DNA from: Colias croceus
Taxonomy: Eukaryota > Arthropoda > Insecta > Lepidoptera > Pieridae
Reading direction: 5' to 3'
NCBI RefSeq assembly: GCF_905220415.1
Contig: NC_059553.1
Location: 8,084,501-8,148,500, forward strand
Length of the DNA stretch: 64,000 nucleotides
Both the position numbers and the translations under genes were made by a program. Every line of letters starts with the position of its first letter. Position 1 is the first letter of the stretch. Below are positions 9,733-22,057 of this stretch, in pieces. The notes below the pieces were generated by a model, which did not search any database, had not been told where the DNA came from, and saw nothing but the letters and a program-made list of their open reading frames with translations.

Positions 9733-9851
9733 CTGAAACTCAAGTTTGTACAGCACTGGGAACTTTCGCCGCTGCTCGCAAAGTTTCGGAAAGCTCTTCA
9801 ACTCGACCGGCTTGTCGGGTATCGTCTCTGACACGGATCCGTTCTCGTCAG
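9733..9851 (-). CDS. internal coding exon of an unrecognised host gene
   Basis: A 119-nt segment with clean splice signals on the minus strand: acceptor CCATTTACAG| and donor TTTCAG|GTGAGT. It enters in phase 1 and leaves in phase 0. The frame is open and encodes about 39 residues: DENGSVSETIPDKPVELK and then KSFPKLCEQRRKFPVLYKLE, ending FQ. Codon use and GC content are clearly above the surroundings. The upstream exon at 53844-54135 ends in the matching phase, so both probably belong to one gene with an intron of up to 44 kb. The protein is not recognised; the start is polar and the end is mixed basic/hydrophobic. Following exons must lie left of the window or left of the errantivirus. Confidence 0.65.
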
Positions 9852-10041
9852 CTGTAAATGGAGATTTTTATGAGTGTTATATTATGGGAAAGTAATAGTG
9901 CATCTGGTAATAATGAGTCTATAATATTATGTCTCTAAAAAGCCGTCATAGAATCTGCGAAACTACCAATTTTGTTAGTATTTATGGGTGATGACTACTT
10001 AACATGAAATGGCTCATCTGTACTTTGCTTACTCTGTCATT

Positions 10042-10218
10042 TTATAAAAAAATACGTGTGTCACTCGGGGACTGCCGCGATAAAGCTATTGCATAGCATG
10101 CCTTCAAGCCACACCTCCGTGCCCGTAGGAATGGGGAGCGTGAGGTTTTTTCGTTACGGAATTTCTGGATTCGGTCCCCGCGCTCAAGGCCCGCGATAGA
10201 AGCTATGCAATAGCTTAA
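10042..10218 (+). repeat. interspersed repeat family C, copy 1
   Basis: Begins AAAAAAATACGTGTGTCACT, contains CGGGGACTGCCGCG and AAAGCTATTGCATAGCATGC, and ends AGCTATGCAATAGCTTAA. The motif AAGCTATTGCATAGC near the left end is the inverse of GCTATGCAATAGCTT at the right end. Other copies are at 48119 and 50148. The class is not established. Confidence 0.65.
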
Positions 10219-11419
10219 AACTAATGTCATTTATATGCTGTTAATGCTCTTGTAAGAACTCGTATAAGAGCTCTTAAGCCATTAATACGGTTTAAAATAC
10301 TTTTGCCTTATCTATAAGACATTTTCAAATGTTTTCTTTAAATAAGTACCTATGTAGAAGAATAAATAGATCATTTTTTTAATTAATTATTAAGTGTGAT
10401 GTATGTATAATTTAATACCTGATTGTCCCTACTTCGCCTGCATTTTTCAGTCATAAAAATAATATTAAGTAAAGAGGACGGAAGAACAACCTAACCCTGA
10501 TAAATAATTATGCTATATATGTTCACTTTGACGGTACCTAATTACTTACTTATCTGCTCAAAGAAAAGTGTTTTTTTATATAATTTCCTAAAATAGATTA
10601 TTGGGAAATTGTATTCCTTTGACGCCAAACTTCAAACGATTTGATCAATAATGTATGAGGTGGTGTAAGAGTATATAAAATTCACACATGTATTATAATT
10701 ACCTACCTGGTAAAAAGATGCTATATTCTCATTACAAAATTCATTAAAAAAAATGTGTGCACTGTGCGTGTACTAATGTACACACGTAAGTACTGAAACT
10801 TCTTTATGACCTTATTTTTCAAAAAATAATTTACTTTATGCAACTTTACAGAAATACGTCGAATCACGCGTGGTAGGGATAAGAAAATGATGGCGCGTAA
10901 CGGAAAAATGTCACGCGTAAAGAAAAAATGTTACACTAAATTTTTTTTCCAACCCCGATAAAGAAGTTTCACTTCAAAACAATTTAAATTAATAGTGTCC
11001 GATGCAATATTTGTGTTCAATGTTTGTGTTTAGATCATCCACTTTTTGTATTGTGATTAGAGTTTGTGTAGAACATAGACGTCTAAAGTTTCAATTCCCA
11101 TTTGACCTTCACAATGAGTTGATCACATTTACTTAAAGTAGATCAGTGAAATAAAAGTGCTATTGAAAATGAAGGGAATAAAACACTAGTTTTTTGAGAC
11201 TAAATGCATTATCCTGTTAAAAATGCTTCTCCATAACGTTTCAATTATCCACAAACTACCATATTTCATTAACATGAACCAAGAAAAGTGCTTATGATTT
11301 CTATTACCCGTACCGCCATTCTGCGAAAATTAGTTAACTCACATAACCTCGTATTACACGGTCCTAAATAAATATAAGTTCTCACATAAACGTATGAATT
11401 TTCACACGTTCAAACATCA

Positions 11420-11515
11420 CTAATGAGATTACGTCACTCGAATGACGTCACACATCGTTTAGATACCCGAACCAATCAGGGTATCGAGACGCCATTTTTA
11501 TACGTCACAGTATTT
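11420..11515. promoter_or_regulatory. CRE/CCAAT-like motif cluster
   Basis: Within 90 bp there are three ACGTCA cores, including a palindromic TGACGTCA at 11443-11450. A CCAAT motif sits inside the dyad GATACCC…GGGTATC (11462-11485), and a GCCATTTT motif follows. This density looks like a promoter or enhancer, but no downstream exon was found. Confidence 0.3.
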
Positions 11516-11715
11516 GATTTTTTCCTTTTACCGCTTATCTCCGCTTTGGAGGATGAAATTACATGTTGTTTTTGGGTCAGGAAGCTCTTTTAGCGGTATG
11601 TTGGAAGTATTGGGAAGCGTTATCGAAGTTAGAAACATTTATGTATGTAATAAGATATGTTATGTGTTTATTTTCTAGCAATTATCTATCTAGTTTTCAG
11701 ATCTAGTTTAAATAA

Positions 11716-11900
11716 TCCATACTATAATATTATAAATGGGAAAGTAACTCTGTCTCTCTGTCTGTTACTCAATCACGCCTAAACTACTGTACCAATTTGC
11801 ATGAAATTTGGTATGGAGATATTTTGATTCCCGAGAAAGGACATAGGCTACCTTTTATTGCGAAATATGTACCACGGGCAAAGCCGGGGCGGACCACTAG
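11716..11900 (+). mobile_element. Helitron-like family D copy
   Basis: Starts TCCATACTATAATATTATAA, contains a (TGTC)n tract and CAATTTGCATGAAATTTGG, and ends GGGGCGGACCACTAG before T. Closely matches the copy at 37027-37213. Confidence 0.75.
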
Positions 11901-12368
11901 TATAGTATAAAATAAGATTGGAGTAGGTATGTGAGTCTTCAAAGTGTCATGTAAAAAATAATTATGAAATAATATATTAATAGTATTTTCTTAGTAGTTA
12001 GTAGTAATATAAATTTTCAGAGTCAAATTTCCACTTATCAGGAAAATAAAGTTGGTAATATAATATTCCCTAATAAAAAGTTTCATCTAGTTTCAAGGAC
12101 TTCAGCGAAACAATTAGGTCAGTTTCGTATTCCAAAAAAACAATTGAAAAGCACTCTTGTATTGAATAATGAATTGAAAAGGGAACGCGAGCATGGTCCG
12201 CAGAAAATTTGCTTTCCATAAAATTATTCTAATTTAGCAGCAGTCGGTCCCACGTCCGTCGAAAATAAAATAAAAATAACGGTCATACCAATGGGTCATA
12301 CAGTGAATCTATACATATTTTGTAATAAAATTATTATGGATGAAGATTTCAAAGAGCAATCGAATACA

Positions 12369-12842
12369 TCTATTACATATAATAAATCTGTAGAAGGGTC
12401 AATTCTGTACATTGAAAATATTGAAAAAATAATTATACCAGGGGGTGTTACTGGATCGATACCAAACCCAAATATGTGATTAAAAAAATTTTTGTATGTC
12501 TGTCTGTCTGTCTGTATGTGAAGGCATCACGTGAAAACTAACGGTTCGATTTCGATGAAACTTGGTATAATTATACCTTATTATCCTGGGCGTAAAATAG
12601 GATACTTTTTATCCTGGAAAAATACGTAGAAAAAAAATTATCTTAACTTTTCAGTTTTATAGACGTTGTTCTGTAGAACCGCGAACACACGTTGCGTATT
12701 ATAAATTATTATAGGCCTAGCCGTATTTGGGTCCAATAGATATTTATAAGATGTTTAATTGTCAGAGTTACTCAAAATGGAGAAATAAACCATCCACGCG
12801 AAGACCGACATCCGCGCGGACGGAGTCGCGGGCGGAAGCTAG
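12369..12842 (+). mobile_element. Helitron-like family F copy (474 bp)
   Basis: Starts TCTATTACATATAATAAATC, has a (TGTC)n tract at about 12498-12516 and ends GTCGCGGGCGGAAGCTAG before T. Two more copies of nearly the same length and high identity lie at 30883 and 62999, all on the plus strand. Confidence 0.8.
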
Positions 12843-13509
12843 TTTTAAATAAAGAGTTAAGAGTCCAATTCCATTGATGCAAGATACTGGTAATAAACGG
12901 TGTTGATGCAGTGTTTTTTTTTAAATAAATCGAATGTTCCTAAATTTAAAAAAATGTACGGATGAGATGTCAGCGTGTCATGTGTGATCGCAGTTTTATT
13001 TTTATACTTTACCAGATTTACAAAGTAAATTGTAATAGTTAAATGAATTTATTGTATATGAAAGTTAAAAATTATAATAAGATTTTTACAGAAACTCAGT
13101 ATTTATAAGACGCCCTTATCATTTAGTACTGATCTTCAGCGCTAAGCTTAGTAAAAAAAGTAAGCTTTCATTTTCTTGGTAAACGTTTGTTAAAAAACTC
13201 TATCAACAACATTAACATTTTCAGTCAAAAATAAGACCTTATTACCCACAACTAGATACGAGTTATTTTCTTATAAATTTTCTTAAATACGCTAACTGGA
13301 AATTGTGAGTTCAAAGAAAAACGTTATTTTCGTTCTATTAACTCGAAGTTTATTCGTCAAAAACTGTTCGAGTCATTCAGTTGAAGTAATACCCTGTCAG
13401 GATAATAATGTCCCCTTGATGGAAATTCGACCACGATGCTCAATATAATCCGAAAATAATTAGGTTTGAGAAATGTATTTATAAAGTATCCATGTATTGT
13501 ATTATTTAT

Positions 13510-13876
13510 AACATTAATATGGCCCCTGGGGGACAAGTGTAGGGATGCGTTCCTACAATATTGTAGAAATATTGTAGTCGTAGTGAACCAAAGGAATAGT
13601 GTGTGATATTAGTTTAGCTCTTTACTGTGATATAGGATTAAGTTGAATGTTTTTGTGCCGTGTTTTTTCTGAATTTTTAAGTAATTATTGTATTTTATTA
13701 GTAACTTATACCAGTATTTTTTATTATGTTTTAAAGTTTATATTGTATTTTAATGTTATTCGTTTAAAAAAAAAAAAAATTAAGCAAAAAATGTCTCTGG
13801 ACTATAATCCAGAGGTGGCGCGAACACCCTGTGATGACGGGTGCCATAAAAAAAAAAAAAAAAACATTAATATGGC
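13510..13876 (+). mobile_element. poly(A) retroinsert with 14-bp target duplication
   Basis: The direct repeat AACATTAATATGGC flanks the insert (13510-13523 and 13863-13876). The insert of about 339 bp ends in a 15-base A run. Its 3' part (GAACACCCTGTGATGACGGG and GTGCCATAAAAA) resembles a Jockey-type LINE 3' end, and its start looks like the end of an open frame. It is therefore probably a 5'-truncated LINE; the family name is inference. Confidence 0.75.
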
Positions 13877-14101
13877 TATAGGTACTAATATTAGAGAGGT
13901 ATATAAGGATTTTTTAAAGGTTCAACGCAAAAATTAATCGATCGATTTTAAACTATTTTCAAATAATAAAGTTACATATTTACCGAGTAACATTATTTTT
14001 TTTCAGGTCAACCTGGTCGATGCCGGGGCTAGCAGCTAGTTGTTATGTGAAATTAGTTTAATATTATTTTGTCTAGTGCATTAATAACATTTTATATTAT
14101 A

Positions 14102-14500
14102 CAGGGTTACTTGTAAAACACCAGCAACCTCGCAGGACAAGATAGCTAACATCATAAGTAACAACATTAGTTCTACGACTTTTGGCATAACGCAATAAAT
14201 TATTTTTAAATTATTTTTTAAACTTTTATTTTACTCTCCTAACATTTGTAAGTCTATGTTCTATTCATTATCGGATGGACGACGCGACGCCCCCTTCCCC
14301 TTCTCGTTCAATTCTTATTTACGTAATTTTTGGGAGGCGTAGAGTTTATAATATTCAAACGGAAAATTAAATGAATAGGTATTTATTTTTGTATGAAAAT
14401 AAAATCTAACAAATTATCAAAAGCCATAGAACAAATGTTGTTGCTTATGATGTTAGCTATCTTGTCCTGCGAGGTTGCCGGTGTTTTACAAGTAACCCTG
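14102..14500. mobile_element. 399-bp TIR element (mariner-like MITE) at a TA site
   Basis: Terminal inverted repeats of about 68 bp start CAGGGTTACTTGTAAAACAC and differ at only a few positions between the ends. The element is flanked by TA on both sides (in a TATA context), as expected for Tc1/mariner-type insertion. The interior is AT-rich and non-coding. Confidence 0.85.
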
Positions 14501-15492
14501 TATACCGGTTTAAATTATAATTTAGATTAGCTACGACTATATTAAATTATTATAAACAAAAAATATGTTATACTATTGAAACATGGTAACGTAATAAAAA
14601 TGGATTTAATGTACAAAATGGCTCTTAAATGCTTTACAATCAGAGATTTGTTTCGAATTTGAATATTAAAACGATATCTCGGAATATATAGCTTCATTAC
14701 TGATTTAGTACACTTGCGAAAATATTGAAAATCGCCTCGATTTATTGCCTAATAAACAAATCAATCTGAATTGCTAATGCTATGGAGCAGGGGCAATAAC
14801 TGTATTTATTGCGTTTTAAAAATTAATAGCAGATCTTTATTATGGTATATTTTAGTCTGATTAAATGAAATTAAAACTATTTTTACCATTTCTAGACAAA
14901 AATAAGATGGGTAGGTATTGTATATTGAAGTTATTACTACTAGGATAAAGGATTTGGTAAATAAATACTCTTGAAAGTGAAACGAACGAAAAGAACCTAA
15001 AATTTCGTCAAATTGCATAGTTCGCAATTGTCAGCTGAAAAATTTTGTAATTCTTTGCCGTTTAATATTATGAATTTCTTCATAATTTTCGGGGCAAGTG
15101 GTTGGACACTGCAGCATTCAGATTTCAAATTATCTCTTAAAATAAGGAGTAGAGGTATTTTTACTCTTTGTTTCCGTCGTAATAATTTTGGGTAGTAAGT
15201 ATATTTTATGTAAAATATTGAAAGACACATTTCATTCAATTGTGTGTATATCGACCTTGTCGATAAGAAATTACTTATTGATCTCTTGGAACAAAACAAG
15301 GGGTGGGTTGCCATGTTACTGAGATTAAATTATAACTATTTTAGATTGTGAGGGTCGGAGTTATGCTATTAAGAATATGTATTTAATTGGGAGTTATTCT
15401 TAATTGGGTATCAAAGGCGCTTTTCAATTTATTATCGATTAATACCTATTGAAAATCATAATTTCGCTTGGTAGTTTAAAATTATTGATATA

Positions 15493-15676
15493 CTAGCTTA
15501 CCGCCCGCGGCTTCGCCCGCATTCTCTAAAACGATTTGAGTTTTAAACTATCCTATCTCTCAAGTTGGATCGAACTGCACATGGTGTGCGAATTTTATTA
15601 TAATCGGTTAAGTGGTTTAGGAGTCCATTGAGGACAAACATTGCGACACGAGATTTATATATATTAAAGAAGAAGA
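15493..15676 (-). mobile_element. Helitron-like family G copy
   Basis: The plus strand starts CTAGCTTACCGCCCGCGGCT and has the body TTGGATCGAACTGCACATGG. The 5' end on the minus strand is TCTTCTTCTTTAATATATA. Matches 48547-48713. Confidence 0.7.
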
Positions 15677-16564
15677 TAAGCAATAAATTCTACAGATTGA
15701 CAGAATTTGGATTTAATACCTAGGTATAAATAAACCATGCATATATTACATAACATAGTCCTGTATCTTGTTTTTTTTGAACCCTCCCTGCGTTCTAAAA
15801 ACAATATACAGGACCAACGGATTTGCTTCTGTACCTCTGTCAGTATCTATACTCTCACTCTCTTATCGTCTACCAAAACAGCAAAACTACTGAATAAAAT
15901 GTATTTCACTCAATTACAATATTAATTTCTTCTATATCATAATAATATATAATAATTATAACATCTTTAATATCATATTTAACGAGATGGAAAAGTTAAA
16001 TTTTACGGCAGTACAAGCCGGTATTGTGAGCGTCATCCGATGCACGAAGCCTTTACAAGTTTACAGGTTTTAGCGCCTCTTTCCGTAAAGCATAAAATGT
16101 TGTCATTAAAATCTCGGCTGTAGTTGTTAAAGTTTATTAATTATTTTGTGGTTATAATATGATGTTAAAATTTATTAATTATTTTGATTATCGCCAATAA
16201 ATATGCTTTTGTAATAACTTTTGATGCAATTAATTTGGGAAATTATAGTTTCAGTTTATGACCTACTCGTATTTATGGTTAAGTAATAAAATATTTATTT
16301 ATATTATGTCGCAGAAGAAGGCTCTATCTCTCGTCAAATTCTCATTCAAAAGATTCACAATTCGTTCACATAGAAACGTTACACGACCGTATCACGAGCG
16401 ATTTTTTATTCAAATATCAATCCTTGCCATCAATAGAAATCGTTATCTATCAACTTACACGCACCATTACTCCCCGTACCTTCGACATTTACATTCGATA
16501 CAAAATCAAATTACAAACCTCTTCAAACATTCGCAATCATTGATATCCTGCCCGGGGGCAGGTT

Positions 16565-16628
16565 AAAATAACACTGCTTGAAAATATCATGGTACGGGTA
16601 CCATGATGTTTTCAAGCAGTATTATTTT
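16565..16628. repeat. 64-bp near-perfect palindrome
   Basis: Two arms of about 31 bp with no real loop are centred on GTACGGGTAC; each arm runs inward from AATAAC(T)ACTGCTTGAAAA. Only three mismatched positions are seen. It would form a cruciform or an RNA hairpin. Confidence 0.85.
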
Positions 16629-16655
16629 TAGTGTGGAAAAAAGAGCTCTATATAG

Positions 16656-16775
16656 GTCGTCAGGAGTGAGTGGAGTCAGGCCGCTGGTGATCGGTCGTTA
16701 TGGAAATCTTTGGGGGAGGCCCATGTCCTGCAGTGGATGTCTTGAAAGGTTGGAATGATGATGATATAGGTCGTT
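16656..16775 (+). pseudogene. LINE (RTE-like) reverse transcriptase C-terminus, truncated
   Basis: A short open tail encodes VRSEWSQAAGDRSLWKSLGE and ends AHVLQWMS at a TGA (16743-16745). It is followed by a GATGATGAT run. The W…EAHVLQW ending and the (GAT)n tail are typical of the 3' end of insect RTE-type LINEs, whose tail is also borrowed by SINEs such as the one at 56200. Everything 5' is missing. Confidence 0.6.
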
Positions 16776-16813
16776 TAAAGCCATCACTTTGGATATAATC
16801 TACACTAATACTA

Positions 16814-17004
16814 TCTTTACTAATATTATAAAGCTGAAGAGTTTGTTTGTTTGAACGCGCTAATCTCAGGAACTACTGGTCCGATTTAAATTATTCTTTC
16901 GGTGTTAGATAGCCCATTTATCGAGAAAGATTATAGGCTATATATCATCACGTTAGAACTAACAAGAGCGGAGCAATGCGGGTGAAACCGCGGGGCACAG
17001 CTAG
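16814..17004 (+). mobile_element. Helitron-like family H copy
   Basis: Starts TCTTTACTAATATTATAAAG and contains GAACGCGCTAATCTCAGG. Ends with the hairpin GCGGGTGAAACCGC, then GGGGCACAGCTAG. Confidence 0.75.
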
Positions 17005-17762
17005 CACTGTAGATTGCTACTGTTCCTTAAAATTGACGGAATGTATTCTGACCTAGGGCTGTTCCTAAACAAATATTGCCCGTCTAATTAATATTGTCCT
17101 TAATGAACTGATCGAGAATATTAAAGTGCTCATTGAGAGAGATTATTTTGGAGCAGACTGTATCAAATGCTTCCTAATTGGAGAGCTGCTTTTGTTATCG
17201 AAGCAAGTTTTGTTGAATATCATCTGTTTTAATTGCCTTTTTGAAGGAGTCTTGAGCAGATTATTTTTTGGGTGTTTTTTAAGAGATCATGATCTTCCGT
17301 GTTTTTAAGCTGTAAGCAAATACGAAATGTTATTATTTGTTTACCATCCGTGCCTTTTGTTTTCCTTATATTAGTAAAGATAATGTTCGATGATAGTTAT
17401 TTGCATTTTCTAATTTTTCTGATTAATTTAAATGAAGTAAAAGTTAGGAGATTGAATGAAAGTTAAGGGAGTGCGATTTACTTTGAAAATACCTACATAC
17501 TAAGGGTTCCATTCCATTTAATATATTATGTTTAATCTATGAGCTTGTGGCTGTAAACAAAATTACATCAACAAACATCACGCGTCCTACATTTATGAAT
17601 TTCATATTGCACTACGGAATATTGAATCGAATGTTTATATGCAAACAGATGTAAGCCGATACGCGGACGCGACAGGCCATTCAAAAAGCCAAATGGGATT
17701 TCACTAAAAAACTTTTGCATGCGAACCACGCGCTTTGTAGTTACGTATAACCACGTATAAAC

Positions 17763-18074
17763 CATAGTATAAAGAGAACAAGTAAGGTATCTTTCTATGA
17801 AAGGTACATCGCGCCTTTTTTATGCACGCAGAGCGCATGGCCACGCCCCCGTGTTGTGTACCTACGCAAACTTGACGCACGCACACAACACCACTCGGTT
17901 ACTTCTCATGGACCGTTCTCGTGAGGGCCGCGCCGTTGTTATGAGCGGTCGGTGTTTGTTTATATAATTATTTAAAATATCAACGTGACATGTGACAACC
18001 CTGCTCCTCGCAAGTTTAGGTACCGTGCGCTCCTAAACGTCAGGAGACAGCCTACTTGTTCTCTTTATACTATG
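17763..18074. mobile_element. 312-bp TIR element with 7-bp target duplication
   Basis: Perfect 22-bp inverted ends start CATAGTATAAAGAGAACAAG. TATAAAC flanks both sides (17756-17762 and 18075-18081). The interior is GC-richer than the surroundings, with GGCCACGCCCCCGTG among others, and shows no open frame of note. Superfamily undetermined: 7-8 bp duplications suggest a hAT- or P-like transposase in trans. Confidence 0.8.
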
Positions 18075-20654
18075 TATAAACGAATTTTACTGCGCCTATA
18101 TTGTGATGCGGTTTTAATGTCGCCATTCAAAAACGATATGTTATTCCTAGGTACATTTTGTTAGAGAAAAATGTGTTGGTGGCCGGATAAAAAGCGTTTC
18201 ATTTACACGGTGTGAGTTTCGCTTTTAATGAAAAGCACTTTTATGGAACTAGTTTTGTTGAGGTTTGAGTGCGATTGATCGTTAAAACATGTTTGGCTTG
18301 AGTATCGGGTATTAGAAAATAGTCGAATGGTGGTACGAAAAAATTTAACTATTATTTTAAAATAATAATTGAGATTTACGAAATGCTTGCTCTACCAACT
18401 TATTATTAAATACTGTTCAACGTTTTTAATGACTTTGAGTCAATTTAATCTATTTTTGTATAAGTATTAGATCATCTATTTGTATTTAAATAGGCCAAAT
18501 GGTGTATGTAACTGTTCGTACGAAACACAATAAACAATTAAACTAAAGAGACGTTTACAATCCAAAGTTTAACCCTAATGTAGCTCAAACTTTTAAACGC
18601 CGTATAGCTGACATACAGTTAAACTGCAATATTTTATTAAATAACAACGATAGTACGTTATTTAGTACGAATTTAGAACTTTCTAGAACTGCAAAGAAGC
18701 CGTTGGAAGTTTGTCAATATTTTACAAGTTGCTGTCGTCGGTGTCGTATCTACGTAACTCAGCTTATTTCTTACTTTTAGTTAAAAATAACAATAAAAAC
18801 TTTTATTGGATACTAAATTTTATTGTCGATAGAATTGAAAAACTATAACTAAATATAATGTAAATGTATTAAAATCTAAAATTTCATAGCATAGCATGTC
18901 GATGGCTCGAGCCCATAACATTTTCTCTACTAAAAACTGTTTAACGCTGTTAAAGAACTATTCATAGATCTAAAGAAATGTTCACATTAAAAACGTGTGA
19001 TAATAAAATCTAAACTGCATATTGAAAGGGAAGAGATAAAGCCAGTACACACGTCTCATCAGGGATCACTGTATCCGCTTTATAAAGTCCACGTTTTGAC
19101 ATGTCATGTCAGTGTGGATAGTGTGCAACTGGGACAATTGTCTTAGCACTTGATTTATGTCTATGGTTTATATTGTTGAAGAGAAGTGGCTTGTAAGGGG
19201 TACCTACTTATTGTAGTTCTAAAGAATTAATTATAATATTTATACTCAATTTGTACAATAATATTATTTTAGGGAAAATATTTGAATTTTTATATTTTTT
19301 CTATACATATACGTATTATATTCGGGTAAAGCAGGGGAGAGCGACTAATTGATTAGGTACACAATCGTTTTTTACTGTATTAAATTTTAATAAATCGCAT
19401 TTTAAATTCGTAATTTAACTAAATATTGACGTGAGCATACTTCAGATAAAAAAAATACAGAGTATAGTAAACCAGCCAGGCTACTATGAATATAGGTACC
19501 TACTACGATACTTTGTAAAAATATAACTATTATACGGTAGCAACTCGACAACAATGTTTCCACCTGTGTACTGTGTAGGCAATCGAGAAGGTCAATATCC
19601 TTAAGATCAAATCGTACCAGAACCTAAGTCCTCGTTTGTATGTGTCTCGGGGCGGCAATAATATACAACTGGGCTTAAGATGGTGATGCTTAGAATAATA
19701 ATTATATAATAAAGGTTTTACAATTTTCTTTATGTTTGGATTTATTTTACAGTTATTTACGGTGTGCGAATAATTGCTTTGCTACAAAGTTTTGTATACT
19801 ATAAGAAATTCAAGTAATAATTTGTATGTAGAGCGAAATCCCAAACATTAATTTCGACGGTATCAATAAATGTCATAATGACCATTTAACTGTTTATTAT
19901 CACAATATTATACTATGCCAAAAGCCCAAAACTAGCTGCTTATTTCACTACTTCTCACTATTCACTTTGTCCGCGTACTTGTCGCCAGCTACAAATCCAG
20001 CGGATGGGCGCGCTTGTGAATGGTTAGCCTTAAAGTTTTCCTTTATCTACCCAAGTTTACGAAGAAATTATTAGCATTGGATGTGGCATAACTAGGGCAG
20101 GTAGGTGGCAGTACAAAGGTGTACATTTACAGGACTGTCATAACAAGGCTTGAGCTATTAATCTCCAGGACATGTTATTTGCAACGGGTATTACAGGGAT
20201 CTCAGATGTGGGATGAGAAACACAGTTTACCGGGAATATTGGGTTTGAGTGTATGTATGTTTGTTATAGATATATTGTTCAGGAATACATAAAACATACT
20301 GTTTAATTTATTTTTATGTTTGCACTAGCATTTATATTTTTAATGAACCGATATAATTATTTTAATGTTAGTATAAATGCAACAATAAATATAATACTCT
20401 GCTTTTTTACCAATAGATTTTAACATTTAGATAAGAGTTCAATAACTAGATTATTCCGATCAAGGATAAAATAAAACGAAAAAAGAAATTCGTCAGCAGT
20501 TATATTTTGTAATTCATACATAGAGTTCGCTTGTTTTTAAAAAATAAAATCTATATATCTAGACATTTATTTACATAATATGGAATGAATACTCTTAGTT
20601 TGATACAAATTGCAGAAAAACCTCTTCAAATTGCTTCCAATAAATAAACACATT

Positions 20655-20880
20655 CGCTAGTCCAGTTCGGCACGAGTTTTATGCCATATCCAAAAAGGTC
20701 AATGTCTTTAGGGAACGTAGCCAAAGAAAATTATCGTTTCGCTGTTCCTTGGGGCAACACTATACAGAGACAAAAAGTAAATAGTACAAGAGCATTCATT
20801 TTATTGGCTTGGACAACCGAGTTCTGGAGTGACGCCAAATCAACGTACTTGGCAAGTCAGCGGAGGAAATACAACTACCC
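20655..20880 (+). other. GC-balanced segment of unknown nature
   Basis: About 225 bp with even base composition and a 67-codon open frame starting MPYPKRSMSLGNVAKENYRF, which is not recognised. A second frame is also open. It abuts the TIR element at 20881. It could be a decayed coding fragment of a retroelement. Confidence 0.25.
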
Positions 20881-21246
20881 TTAGGGTGCATTTCCACCAA
20901 GGATGTGAGAGGGAAATGTGTCGCGCGAGGATGTCGAGATTTTCTGTGAAATGTATTGGGTTTCTACCAAAGCTGTGTGAGGACAATTTGTGGTGCGAGG
21001 ATGTGTTGCAAACATGTAGCGAAGCTCTGAAATGTCTTCTATTGCTCAAAATTATATATATTTTATGATAAATATCTCGCACGCGCCTCTCGCTTGTTTT
21101 GTTTGCTCCAAAAAACCTAGCACTGCTGAGCCGTTTCCACCAAAGCTGTGCTCAGCGGGGCGAGATAAATGAAGCAATACTATTGCTTCTTACGAAGAAA
21201 TCCCTCGTTACGCATCCTCACACATCTCTGGTGAAAACGCAGCCTT
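20881..21246. mobile_element. MITE with imperfect TIRs (TTTCCACC family)
   Basis: The left end reads AGGGTGCATTTCCACCAAGG and the right end, inverted, AGGCTGCGTTTTCACCAGAG; both continue into GATGTG motifs. The internal unit GTGCGAGGATGTG is repeated. Related to the short element at 47452-47623. The target duplication is not clear (TTA/TA). Confidence 0.6.
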
Positions 21247-21899
21247 ATAGGTACTCTAACAAAACTGCTAGAGTATAATGAACTTTAACTCTATGGGATA
21301 GAGTACATAATTAGTTGTCTCGAAGCGAATTATTTTATAACGCTTAAGGGTAAGACAAACTTTGTTTTGTATAAGCAATTACCTTGCTAAAGTTATGTAT
21401 GGAATTTAAGTTCGTGCAAGTAATTTCGTAACTTAATTATAACAAATATTATGAATGTTTCGTAAAATGGCTATCCAAATGGAATAAAAAGTTTTTTCGT
21501 ATCTATAAGAATAATGACGTTCCCGTGGATTTTTTTTAATAATTTATATACACACCTAAATATCTTACCTTACAAGGTTTGTAATTTTAGTCCTAATTAT
21601 TTATGATTCATGAAAAAACAGGATTTAATTTCAATAAGAATAAAAAAAATCTATATCTTGAAATCTTTTCCCAATCACAAGTACTAAAACATAATAATAA
21701 TATACCTCGAAATCCGCTAAATCTTTAAATTTTTCATTTTTCCAACATGTAGATACATCGGGTAAATTTCACCCATTCGACAATGTGATAGATTGCACCA
21801 GTCACGTTAACAAGAGCGGTAGCCGGTAAGTAAACGAGGAGCAAATATGTTTTGCTTTGTGCAGCTTTACAAAGAGGGCCAAGGAAATTAGCCTCTATA

Positions 21900-22049
21900 G
21901 GAAGGCCTATAAATAAAATAAATAAATAAAATAAATCTTTATTTCACCTTTAAAATATACAATATTGATTATGAGGCTCTGGCTCTCTTGCTAGGCATAG
22001 CCTGTGTTAAGAAAGCCAGTCCCTATAATTCTTTGTAACTCGTAGTACA
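21900..22049 (-). mobile_element. LINE 3' end with (AATA)n tail, split by a TIR element
   Basis: The plus strand starts with an AATAAATAAA run, then CTTTATTTCACCTTTAAAAT and a 3' UTR-like stretch. On the minus strand this is a 3' UTR with a polyadenylation-like AATAAA and a simple-repeat tail. The 1,003-bp TIR element at 22058 inserted into its upstream part, and sequence resumes at 23069. Confidence 0.45.
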
Positions 22050-22057
22050 ACCACATG

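Noticed and set aside
12291..12479. 62-codon open frame
   Set aside because: Most of it lies in the 5' part of a family F element, whose other copies do not keep the frame.
12486..12520. Tandem TGTC runs (also near 30994, 37058, 63116) as a CRISPR-like or coding repeat
   Set aside because: They are simple tetranucleotide microsatellites inside Helitron-like elements, with no spacers.
16258..16566. 102-codon open frame upstream of the palindrome
   Set aside because: AT-rich, unrecognised and without supporting signals; it ends at the palindrome edge.
20671..20682. TTCGGCACGAG resembling a cDNA-library adapter
   Set aside because: Eleven bases can occur by chance and no cloning-vector sequence surrounds it.
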